From: Aplectana chamaeleonis
Taxonomy: Eukaryota > Nematoda > Chromadorea > Rhabditida > Cosmocercidae
Assembly (NCBI GenBank): GCA_029168955.1
Contig: JAPDOI010001752.1
Span: forward strand, 81,600 to 145,599
Direction of reading: 5' to 3'
Length of the DNA: 64,000 bases
Of the stretch, positions 55,080 through 64,000 are shown piece after piece. The first letter of the stretch is position 1. Each line of letters opens with the position of its first letter. The notes under the pieces were generated by a model. That model saw only the letters and a program-made list of their open reading frames with translations, was not told the origin of the DNA and did no database searches. Position numbers and translations under genes: made by a program.

Positions 55080-55760
55080 TCACAAACTCGCGGGGGTCGG
55101 TGGCCGGTTGAGAGGAGTTGGACAGGTAGCGTGCTTCCGCTCGAAACGAAAAAAAGGGCGAGCAAGGCCTGAAGACTCCCCCATTCATGCCGAAAACTCC
55201 GCGTGTCAACGTCCCACCGACCCTACCTTGCCACGTCATCGTTGACCCGTTCACACCGAAAGCTCTGCCTGATCACCTCGCACCGACCACTCCAGTGTGA
55301 CGTCGCACTCACGCGTTTACACCGAAAGTTTAGCCTAATCACCTCCCACCGACCACCCTCTACCCTCCTGCAGTCGCGGGCGTCGGTGGCAGGTTGAGGA
55401 GCAGCACAACTAACCTGTCGACCTGCCACCGACGCCCGTCAAGCTTACCTCGATATCCCCGGTATCAACCATTGATACGCACAAACACGTCACATTCCAG
55501 TTACAGCGTATACATTGTGGGCTACCGATTCCGCGCTCTACACGAGAGAGTACCAGAGGAAAAACAGTGCGAACACCGCAGCACGTCGCCCCGAAAAAGA
55601 AGAAAAACTCCGCCACATATGAGACATCATCACGAAAGCTTCGGCAGTTATGAGTCATGCCGAAACCTCCGCCGATCAGCAGCATCGGATCACTTTCATT
55701 CGGAAAGGGGCGTTTTAACCTGCCACCGACTCCCGCGATTGCCTGAGGACGCACGTGGCG
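55080..55760. repeat. Region of repeated CCTGCCACCGAC / GTCGGTGGCAGG words
   Basis: The word occurs in both orientations near 55088, 55212, 55275, 55345, 55383, 55420 and 55720. Between 55235 and 55350 a unit of about 65 bp (GTTCACACCGAAAGCTCTGCCTGATCACCTC-like, shortened here to CACCGAAAG...TGATCACCTC) is tandemly repeated. No gene is visible. Confidence 0.6.
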
Positions 55761-55844
55761 AACGGAAATAAACCACACTCAGAAAAAGAGGATAAGCAAA
55801 AAACGCAAGCGCGGCCGCCGGTCCACTTTCGAGATTCAATGTAA

Positions 55845-56178
55845 GGCCCCATCATGGTCGGCCGATAAGCTGTAACTACCCCGATCGATACGTAATCAAT
55901 GCATTTGCGCACTCGAACGGACAAATCCCCGATGTGTCCGGGGTGCACCCGCTTGCTACGTCCTGTCCGTCCGTGTCCGCCCGTTTGATACGTGTGCAAT
56001 ACATTGCTCATTGGTGGAAAATTCCCCAGTTGTGGCCGGACAGCGCAGTCCACGGTGTGCTCTAGTGCCCCACGCCTAATGGATTTGCACACATGCCGAC
56101 ATACTAGGGACGACCCTGGATCACAAGGGTCGGGAGGTACGCAGTGCAGTCAACCTTTAGCCATTTATGGCGGGGGCC
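55845..56178. mobile_element. 334-bp MITE, TIR GGCCCCATCATGG, copy 2
   Basis: It has the same length as, and inverted orientation to, 30919-31252. It shares GGCCGATAAGCTGTA, CCCGATCGATACG and CAATACATTGC. The flank 56179-56560 shows nothing recognisable. Confidence 0.82.
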
Positions 56179-56564
56179 TGAGGCCTATCTTGCTTTAAGA
56201 TGAGTACGGGCGGTGTAAGCAGCAAGAGCGGTCGGTCAGCGGCAATACATAACCGTGATGAGAATTTTTGAACCATGATTTTGACATGATAAACCCGATA
56301 AGACCTACTTCGACCGACTCAATGGGTAGGCAAGGCTATACTTGCTACATGCCTTTTAACAGCTTTATCTATACAACTTGTCCTCAACCTGCAGAATGAA
56401 CGTGATTCGATTAACGTCTCAAATACGTTCGAGAGCCGAATTATTAAGTTGAAAGTCAAAGATGGATTGGGATATCGAAGAAATTAGCATACAATCATCT
56501 ATCAGCTATAATTTTAACGTACAGGACATAAAACGGCCAAAAGTCTCACCGTCGACTGCGTACC

Positions 56565-56716
56565 ACGCGCTGCGCGACCGCGCGCGCGTCGGAAGCGAAC
56601 GAGTTTTGGGCGCCGCGCGACGAAGTTTCGGCCGCCGCGCGTCCCTGCGAAATGTCGCGCGGCGGCCAAAACTCGTTCGCCTCCGACGCGATGCGACACC
56701 GCGTGACCTGATCGGC
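56565..56716. repeat. GC-rich foldback, about 55-bp arms
   Basis: GCGTCGGAAGCGAACGAGTT and its near-complement face each other across a 25-base loop, with CGCGCGAC / GTCGCGCG blocks inside. It is very rich in CpG compared with the flanks. Open frames on both strands are a result of the symmetry. Confidence 0.8.
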
Positions 56717-56939
56717 TGTGGGCTGGCACCGACACCACTGGCCTATTCTATGAGCTCATTTTTAGGGTTTGAGATTGATGAAAAGCTAAACGCTGGACCG
56801 AAACTGAGCAGCACCAAAAACTCCAGATCCTGAGTAGTAATTTTCGAGTGACACTACTTTGATTGCAATGGCATGAATATGAGTCTTCTTGAGCGGAGAT
56901 GATACTGTTCTACGAAGTTTCATTACAGATCTGACGTAG

Positions 56940-57025
56940 GGTTTAGCCGCGAAAGCCCACCTGGAGCGCCGCTGCAGAAGCCTGGTGGAGTTATCTCCCG
57001 GCTACTCGGCAGCCTAAACTCTTAG
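56940..57025. repeat. Short relative of the GGCCGCGAAATAG element ends
   Basis: TTTAGCCGCGAAAGCCCACC at the left and GGCTACTCGGCAGCCTAAA at the right resemble the termini of 45609-46053 with almost all the interior lost. Confidence 0.5.
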
Positions 57026-57126
57026 AGTATAAGAAACAAATCTTGCATTCATGACTGAAAAACTTGTTATCATCATTTAGCTTCGTTATGGAGAGTTTCT
57101 AAGATGCTGCAAACACTTCTGAGAGA

Positions 57127-57767
57127 TGCCCCGGTCATAGTGTGGTGCTACATTTGTCCTAGCACCCTCATTATGAGCCGGTCCGCTCCCCGCAACACCC
57201 CCCGCACCCCCAACACCCCCCACTACCCCGGTCGATACGTGTATTTAAAATGATGGAGTGAGGTTGAAAATCACTCGATGCATCAACTAGATATGACGAT
57301 GATTACGTGGCCAACAGGATTGCACCTGTTCAGAGAAATAGTGAAGGCGAGTATGGTGAAGTCACGGAGGTAGCAGTAAGGTTAGCTTTCTAGTGATACG
57401 CAATGTTTTTATCGATCGACCCACCCACCCGGTGATTTTCTCATCCGCCGTCATCCACGTATTGCATGGATATCGACCGCACGTCGGATACATTGAGTGA
57501 TTTTCTCAACCTCACTCCCATCATTTTTAAACATACGTATCGACCGGGGGGTGCGGGGGTGTTGGAAGTGAAGCGAAAGGCTGAGATACACCAGGAAAAT
57601 GTTCTCAGCTTCACCTCACCATGTTGTTCATACGTATCGACCGGGTGGGTGTTGGGGGTGTTAGGGGGTGCGGGGGGATACACCAGGCGATTTTGCATCC
57701 CATTTCCAATGCATTCTGTGTGTAATCGACCGGGCTGGAGGCGTCAAATATCAACTGACCGGGGCCT
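57127..57767. mobile_element. Larger TIR element related to the 334-bp MITE
   Basis: TGCCCCGGTCATAG at the left and CTGACCGGGGCC at the right form the ends. Inner arms contain GGTCGATACGTGTATTTAAA and the complement TTTAAACATACGTATCGACC, plus C-rich tracts such as CCCCGCACCCCCAACACCCC. Confidence 0.7.
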
Positions 57768-58608
57768 GAGAGATGACTTCACACCACTGTGGAACTACAT
57801 ATATCCTAGCACCTCGTATGAGCCGGTCGAAATATGCAACTATCGGGCTCCACCGTGTCAAAATCTCAATATTATTGTTATATTTTGTCATGATCGTCCG
57901 CTCCTTTTGCTCAGCCAGGACTCATCCGAGCAAGCTAGGCTTTGTGTATAATTATTACATTTGTGATGAGATGGACGAAATTCGCGATTGTTGTGCTGCT
58001 GTAGCAAATTAGTCGCAGTTGTTCATGTTTGTATGATACGTTATTATGCCTATGAAAGTTCATGTTCATGTTTGTATGATACGTTGTTATGCCTATGAAA
58101 GGGCTATTTTGTAGAATAGGTTTCACTTTTGTGTTTTGATTGGAAGTCTCACTAAAGACTTCCCAGAATACAATAATCGACGCAGAAGAAAGGGTCAGTG
58201 GGCATACAGCGGTCTGTTACTCATTACACTAGAAGACGAGAAACCCGCTTACGAGAATGTGCTCCGCAGATTGGTTGCGGTTGTTTGAACAAATGTGTTC
58301 CAGCAATTGTAATTACACGGCTATAGCCGAAATAGCGTGCGGCAGTGATCAGAAATCTGTATTTATATAGCGGCTAACTTACTCAATTTGAGCCGTTCGA
58401 GTGTAACGGACTTATCGGGCTAATCATGTTCAAAGCACTCGTTATCACTGTTATATTTAGCCATGACCGACCGCTTCGCTGCTTGCTTCGCCCGGACTCA
58501 TCCGAGTGCTGAAGCTTCCAATTATTACATTTGTGATAAGACAGACAAACTTTACGATTTGTTGTGCTGAGGCAGATTGGTTGCGGTTGTTTATGATTGT
58601 GTTTATAA

Positions 58609-59076
58609 CTCTGCGAGTTTGGCCGCGAAATAGCAGGAAATAGCCCACCAGGCTCCGCGGCGGCTCCTGATGGGCTATTTCTTAGGCTGTCACTTCCGCG
58701 TTTGCTTCTCGGCTTCTCAATGGAACGGACTTCGCAGAAGACGTCGCCGCAGAAGAATAGGGTCCGAGATCTACAGCTTTCGAAATATTTAGAAGTAAAC
58801 AAAATTAACCAAGACGAAACCGTCGCCGATGGCTCGCCGAGCCACCAATCTGGAGCCACCAGCGGTTGGGCGGATCCTCCAGTACACGGCTATGATACGA
58901 GGTCCACGTGACCCCTAAAATCTTGGGTAATTAAACCACCGACGGATGTGCTGACATCTGAATTATGCCTCTGGAATGCTCCGTATATCTGCCTGGAAAG
59001 CATTTTCTCGGCTATTTGCGCGACTATTACGCGGCAAGCAGGCATTTCGCCGGCTATTTCTCGGCCAAAAGAGCCT
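58609..59076. mobile_element. TIR element carrying SL1-like copy g
   Basis: It is a relative of 45609-46053, sharing GAGTTTGGCCGCGAAATAG, AATAGCCCACCAGGCTCCGC, AGTAAACAAAATTAA and CTCGGCTATTT. The ends are eroded. It is inserted in the 355-bp tandem family. Confidence 0.78.
58825..58990 (-). repeat. SL1-like dispersed repeat, copy g
   Basis: Minus strand 58937-58915 reads GGTTTAATTACCCAAG, identical to SL1 bases 1-16, then ATTTTAG. It is the only copy with T at leader position 5. The flank AATTCAGATGTCAGCACA precedes it and GATTGGTGGCTCGGCGAGCC follows in the body. Confidence 0.75.
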
Positions 59077-60344
59077 CTCCGGAAAAACGTGCAAAGGACC
59101 CTTGTTCTCATTAAATAGATGTCACTTCTGTTGTTTTGCTTGGAAGTCTCCAATAAAGACTTCGCAGAAGACGTCGACGCAGAAGAAAGGGTCAATTGGG
59201 ACTACAGCGCTCAGATTGTTACTCATTACACTAGAAGACGAAATCCGCTTCGAGGTGCTCCATCAATGTTTGAACAAATGATTCCAGCGATTGTAGTACA
59301 CGGCTATAATATAATACGTGCAGCAGTGATCTCAGAAATCTGTATATGTAATATAATTAAAACATTTGTGATAAGATAGACCAAACTTCACGATTGTTGT
59401 GCTGAGGCAGGATTGGTTGCGGTTGTTTATGATTGTGTTTATAAAAGGCCTATAAAAAGGACCGCTTTTTGTTGATTAGGTGTCACTTCTGATTTTGATT
59501 GGAAGTCTCAATAAAGACTTCGCCAGAAGACGTCGACGCAGAAGAAAGGGGTCAGTGCGCCTACAGCGGTCGCTCCAGATTGTTACTCATTACACAGAAG
59601 ACGAAATCCGCTTCCCGAAGGTGCTCCATCAATGTTTGAACAAATGATTCCAGCGATTGTAGTACACGGCTACAATACGTGCAGCGATGATCAGAAATCT
59701 GTATATGTATAATTAAAAAATTTGTGATAAGATAGACAAACTTTAATGTTGTTGTGCTGAGGTAGATTGGTTGCGGTTGCTCATGAATGTGTTTGATGAG
59801 GAGCCTATCAAAGGGAGTCCTTTTGTTGAATAGGTGTCACTTCTGTTTTTGATTGGAAGTCTCAATGAAAGACTTGCCAGAAGACGTCGACGCAGAAGAA
59901 AGGGTCAAGTGCGCCTACAGCGGTCGCTCAGATTGTTACTCATTACACCAGAAGACGAAATCTACTGACGTTGCTCCTCCAACGTTTTAGCAAATGATAA
60001 CAGCAACTGTAATGCTATGATACGGGCTGTTTCAGAAATCTATTGACATGGCCTCTCTGCGGAGACTAAAGATGTCTCACCTGGTTTTAATCAGCTTAGT
60101 TTATATCCAGCACGTCAGCACGTCGTATAGCCTCATGAAATTACTTTTGTGTTTTGGCTGGAAGCCTCAATGAGAGTTCAAGAAGACGTCGACGCAGAAG
60201 AAAGGGTCAATTGGATTACAGCCATCGCTCGGAATGGCAGTCGTTACACCAGAAGACGAAATCTACGCGGCGTTGCTCCTCCAACGTTTTAGTAAATGAT
60301 AACAGCAACTGTAATGCATGATGCGGGCAGTAGCTATCAGAAAT

Positions 60345-60870
60345 CTATTGACAGTAACGGTCCTGGGTGGTTCTGCGGAGACTGTTTCAAAGATGATCTC
60401 AGACCTATGGCCTGGGCTTGGGAGACCGCGGAAGTTTTAGCATTCAGCACGTAGCGGTATGGCCTCCATGAAAAAAGTTCTGTCAAAATTTCTGCTCTGG
60501 GAACGAGATCGAAATGAGATATGTGCCGCCTATATTTCGCACCTATCATGGTAACCTGATTCGACCTCAATGACAAAAAGCGAAATTCCGTATATCTGTT
60601 CAACATTGGCGTCAAAACTAATTGCAGTAACGGTCATAGGTGGTTCTAGGGCAATTAAATTTCCAGAGGTGATCTTTCAGAACTATGCCCAATTCTGTTT
60701 AACACTTGGGAGACCGCGCGTTTCACTGCACTAGCCCCGTAGCGGACCAGCGCGCTCGGCCAATCAACTTGAATAAGTTTTTCAATTGATTTTTGTTATG
60801 TAATGGCTTATGTAAAGGAGATATATGCCGCCTAATATCCCTTACCAGTTATGGGAAGTTGTATCAAGCA
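60345..60870. repeat. Two diverged direct copies of a unit of about 275 bp
   Basis: AGTAACGGTC(C/A)T, GGTGGTTCT, CTTGGGAGACCGCG, CGTAGCGG and ATATGCCGCCTA(A)TAT appear in order twice, starting near 60353 and 60627. 60871-61225 shows no feature. Confidence 0.75.
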
Positions 60871-61229
60871 GAGATATAAAAGCATTAATCAGAGAGAATC
60901 CGTTTTCTTAAAGTTAAACAGAAAAAAATCGAGTTTTTTGGCGTGGGTGCGCAGTGTGGACATGAATTACCAGGGGCAAAACAGCCGTGGAGTGCACAGT
61001 GTGGATACGCGGTCCATTAAATGTTAACTTTCAGTCCTAAGAAAAGTTGTGATCGAATTTATTCTCATACGAGGCTATACACACTGGAATCAAGTTCTTT
61101 TATTACCAAGTAAGTGTTACGTGTTTGGAACTTCGATAGCCATGTTTTGAGCGAGTAGTCCCAGTTTCAATTATTATAAAGAAATTTTAGAGGTTTGTGA
61201 TGCGCTACAGCATACTAAGGGCCCGAGAT

Positions 61230-61440
61230 ATGCATACGAATAGTTTCTACAAAAGGCTATGTCAATAGATTCCTGATCGCTACTGTATGACGACAAGGAA
61301 AGCAGCCTGACATCAAGGCACCCTGAATGATATTGGAACAGATGACAAATGACCATAAAACTATTCTCTCACAAATCTGTACTTACGTATCATTGAGAAT
61401 GAAGAGATACACGAAAGCGTCGACACAAATCACGGCTGAT
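61230..61440. repeat. Direct repeat shared with 53630-53840
   Basis: Shared words are GTCAATAGATT, CAGCCTGACATCAAGGCA-like text and AAGAGATACACGA ... CGACACAAATCAC, in the same orientation. Confidence 0.75.
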
Positions 61441-61494
61441 GTTCCAGAGTGAAACCGAACACATGTAGCATTGGTAGGGTTGGCTCAATAAGTT

Positions 61495-61611
61495 TAGTCT
61501 GATGAATGGGCGGGGCTGCGACGGTAAGATCACCCGCGCCAATCGAAACCCCATTCTCCAGTGAGGCCGCCGACTCCGCACGGTCAGCCGCCCTGTCCAT
61601 GCGTCAGACTA
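61495..61611. mobile_element. 117-bp MITE, TIR TAGTCTGA, second full copy
   Basis: It has the same length as 47730-47846 in opposite orientation and matches it closely throughout (GCCTCACTGGAGAAT in complement, GGTGATCTTACCGTCGCA in complement). Confidence 0.88.
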
Positions 61612-61627
61612 ATTTGAAAACGGAAAC

Positions 61628-61787
61628 AATATATCGTCCATCACTGGATGAGGGATCGCCACTTTTGACAACTGCTTGGCGGGAAAAATAGCGCGCGGGA
61701 AAACGAAGGAGAGTGGCTATTGATCGCGCAATTTTTCCCGCCAAACAGCGTCGCGGCGATCCCTCATCCAGTGATGGACGATATCTT
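61628..61787. mobile_element. Foldback MITE with TATCGTCCATCACTGG arms
   Basis: Arms of about 70 bp share TATCGTCCATCACTGGATGA, GGGATCGCC and TTGGCGGGAAAAAT in inverted orientation around a short centre. It lies 16 bases after the 117-bp MITE. Confidence 0.85.
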
Positions 61788-61871
61788 TCCTTGCCAAGTC
61801 CTTCATTGCCCAACCACGATTGAAGAACGGCAGCTTTCGGCCTGAAATCAAACCCTTACAGTAGATGCCCA

Positions 61872-62012
61872 GTCAGCACGGATCGCACAGATACTTTGCA
61901 TTCCAAATGTCCGTTGACGAAAACTCGGTGCGCATATGGTATAAAATAAGAAACTCAGTAAGATAGCGCTCAATAAGAAATGCAAAGTATCAGAGCGATC
62001 CGTGCCGATTGT
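61872..62012. repeat. Inverted repeat, about 30-bp arms
   Basis: GCACGGATCGCACAGATACT at the left pairs with AGTATCAGAGCGATCCGTGC at the right. Possible small MITE. Confidence 0.75.
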
Positions 62013-62019
62013 ATACACA

Positions 62020-63660
62020 TCCCGGCCTCTGAAAAGGAAGGAAGGCCCACTTCAACGGCGTATTGTCCGCTATAGTTTGGAAAAGCCGCGAGGCTGCTAT
62101 GATGACCTAATCACAGAAACCGAGTGGCTGTCCTTTAGAAATAGAATGGTGGAAATGGAGAAACAACCGCTCCACTACTGAGATAACGAGATAATAGCTG
62201 CATCGCGGCTTCCTAGAAAATAGGTGCAAACCATACAGGAAAGATGACGAATGCAACAGGGTGGGGTTTCCACGTGGAGAGGGTGGGAAATCGATACACA
62301 AAGCGAGCAAAAGCGCAGCTGCCGCTTTACATTCGAATTCACAAAATACCTATGTTGAAAGTTATACTTGCGTGTAACGTGGAAGCTTATCCCTCTCTGA
62401 TGCGTCCGGGCGGAGCAAGCTTATGGAGCGATCAGTCGGGGCAAAATCTAGCGGTGATATAGTGATTTTAACATTATAATCTAGAGTAGTCTTGTTTCGA
62501 CCGGTTAAAAATGAGGAGAACGGCTGTACATGCCTGTAAGCAGCCTGATTACGCTGGTTGTCATAGTCTCTGGGAACAATGCGATTCAATTCTTGACTCA
62601 AATATGTTAGAGAAGGAATGACTAAACTGAAAGTCGAGACGGATTAAAATATCATGGATAAGTGTTTGAAGCCATCCATCAATTAAGATTTTAGCTTATC
62701 CTGACTTATCAGGGTGGTAGTAAATCTGCCAAACTACGATGTTACTCAAGACCTTTAACATCAATGTTAACTGCGAAGTTATAAGACTTGACTAAAATCA
62801 GTTTACTAAATCTCTGGGGGACCGAAATAGGCTACTATGAAAATCTTGGGAGTTAAACCTCCAAAGTTAGTGCCCTGTAACTACCTTCTTACCCCCTAGA
62901 AACACTCAACCGCGAACATTGATGTCCGCTAATTAATCGGCGCCTTCCACAGGTCAACGGTAAAGGACACACTGCGCCTGTTGGAGAGTGCGCTTTGGAC
63001 GACGATGGCGGAGTTAAGGGGAAAAGTGCTCTAGAAGGACATTTCATCCTAACCCGCCAACTCGGGACCCCTCCTCCATTATCTCCAAGCCGTGAATGGG
63101 TAGAACTGTCGAAATGCGCGTCGAATTTCCCAACGGCTAGCGCACAATTCGTCATGCTCAGCGATAACGCGATCAATAACCCATTAGTGCCTCCGTCCAA
63201 TTGATACGCTCAGCTGACTGCTCCCCTCTAATTCTTCTTTCTTTGTTTAGCGTTTTGCCGTCTTGATTTTCTTGTTTTCTTCTGTTACGAAGGAATGCAA
63301 TTGAAGGTAATAATTGGCCGAGAAACCTGTCAGTGGAATAACTAGACCAGATTTCGCTGGTGAATTATTAAGCTTTTACTCTCAAATTTCCTTTTGTTAG
63401 TATTCGTGGAAGGTTCACTGTTTCTTTTTCTTGTAACCGTGCAATTTTGTTTACTCGGGATTGTGAAATCGAAATTTATTGTTATTCATTCCAAGACGTG
63501 GATGAAATCACACGTGATCAAAACATAAAAATAGACAGAGAACATAAACTGGCCGCTGAACAATATGCCTTAAGATTCCGAAATATCTCATTAGATTCGT
63601 TTTGTTATGAGATTTTTGAAAACCTACACCGGCAATAAAAAGCCAATGTTCGGAAAATGC
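62020..63660. other. Unassigned sequence
   Basis: Open frames of up to about 100 codons lie here, but none has a recognisable motif, splice support or partner. No RNA gene is seen. Confidence 0.35.
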
Positions 63661-63668
63661 TCTCAAAG

Positions 63669-63703
63669 CCGAATCCTGGTCGACTACGGTCGGCCAGGAT
63701 TCG
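63669..63703. repeat. Short palindrome CCGAATCCTGG
   Basis: CCGAATCCTGG and its exact complement are separated by 13 bases. The remaining bases to the window end are AT-rich with no feature. Confidence 0.7.
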
Positions 63704-64000
63704 GATATGTTCGGAACTTGCCTTTTAAAGCACGGAATTCGCATAAATAATTTGCGGAGAACTTTTTGAAAACCCGGAAATGAAAAAAAAATTCAATAAA
63801 TGTTTTTGTTTGAAAATCGCGAAAAGTCGATTGAAAACTCTTGGATAAGAAATCTTGAATTATCCCGAGTGAATGAATGTTTTAAAAAACCTGTTCTCCA
63901 TTCGATTCCATCAAATATTCAGAAATTTTCTGCACTCCGAGAAAATGTTCGAGTAATTTCCGAATAGTTAACCAAAACGATTGAACATTTTTTGGTATGA

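Larger units (their letters stand above)
57800..60335. repeat. Complex tandem family, unit about 355 bp, interrupted by a TIR element
   Basis: Unit starts such as GTCACTTCTGTTTTTGATTG lie near 58118, 59117, 59482, 59836 and 60143. Shared order: GGAAGTCTCAATAAAGACTT, AGAAGACGTCGACGCAGAAG, TTACTCATTACAC, CAATGTTTGAACAAATGATT, GTACACGGCTA, ATCAGAAATCTGTATATG, TTGTGCTGAGGCAGATTGGT. The long gap after 58118 is explained in part by the element at 58609-59076. At 58021-58105 a 43-bp sub-repeat is doubled. No gene is seen. Confidence 0.8.

Noticed and set aside
1..64000. tRNA, rRNA or snRNA genes
   Set aside because: I scanned for tRNA A/B-box spacing and familiar rRNA words and saw none I could support; a covariance-model search would be decisive.

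Overview
The window is nuclear DNA of a nematode, most likely a clade V (rhabditine or strongylid) species with a repeat-rich genome; the genus cannot be fixed from sequence alone. The evidence is a many-exon, short-intron astacin metalloprotease gene with nematode-style architecture (prodomain, furin site, catalytic domain, EGF, CUB, Pro/Thr/Val-rich linker, ShKT), mariner, Tc3-like, hAT, CR1-like and RTE-like transposon remains, and repeated sequences almost identical to the nematode SL1 spliced leader. Genuine genes are sparse. Most long open frames are artefacts of tandem repeats whose period is a multiple of three.

Layout. 0.7-3.3 kb: hairpins and short tandem repeats (65-bp and 60-bp units). 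3.4-7.2 kb (minus): an apparently intact 14-exon astacin gene (636 codons plus stop by my splice model). 7.2-12.5 kb: intergenic DNA with dispersed repeats and a 440-bp foldback element. 12.5-16.6 kb: a CR1-like non-LTR retrotransposon with broken ORF2. 16.64-17.89 kb: a complete mariner with two nonsense codons. 18.6-19.0 kb: RTE reverse-transcriptase remnant. 20.5-23.5 kb: foldback elements and a solo Tc3-like end. 23.6-25.6 kb: two unrelated 42-bp satellites side by side. 25.7-26.3 kb (minus): a possible small two-exon gene. 26.3-32.5 kb: nested non-autonomous DNA transposons. 32.7-35.1 kb: a 2.4-kb array of the 42-bp satellite built around the palindrome TGATGACGTCATCA. 35.8-37.1 kb: Tc3-like relic. 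37.7-42.4 kb: long-TIR and nested elements plus a mariner relic. 44.0-49.4 kb (minus): a second copy of the astacin gene with the same 14 exons, broken by stops and frameshifts. 50-64 kb: mainly MITEs, a non-autonomous hAT with an 8-bp target duplication, and a roughly 355-bp tandem family.

How the parts relate. The two astacin loci are a segmental duplication (same strand, about 41 kb apart, homology continuing upstream of the start codon). One copy has kept its reading frame and the other has decayed and taken in MITEs in its introns, so intron insertions date the MITE activity. The most unusual signals are (i) seven dispersed copies of an SL1-like sequence inside a conserved body of roughly 100-190 bp, two of them inside a TIR element, and (ii) satellites with an exact 42-bp period, one carrying a perfect ATF/CREB-type palindrome in nearly every unit. 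All exon limits, element limits and homologies here were derived by eye.
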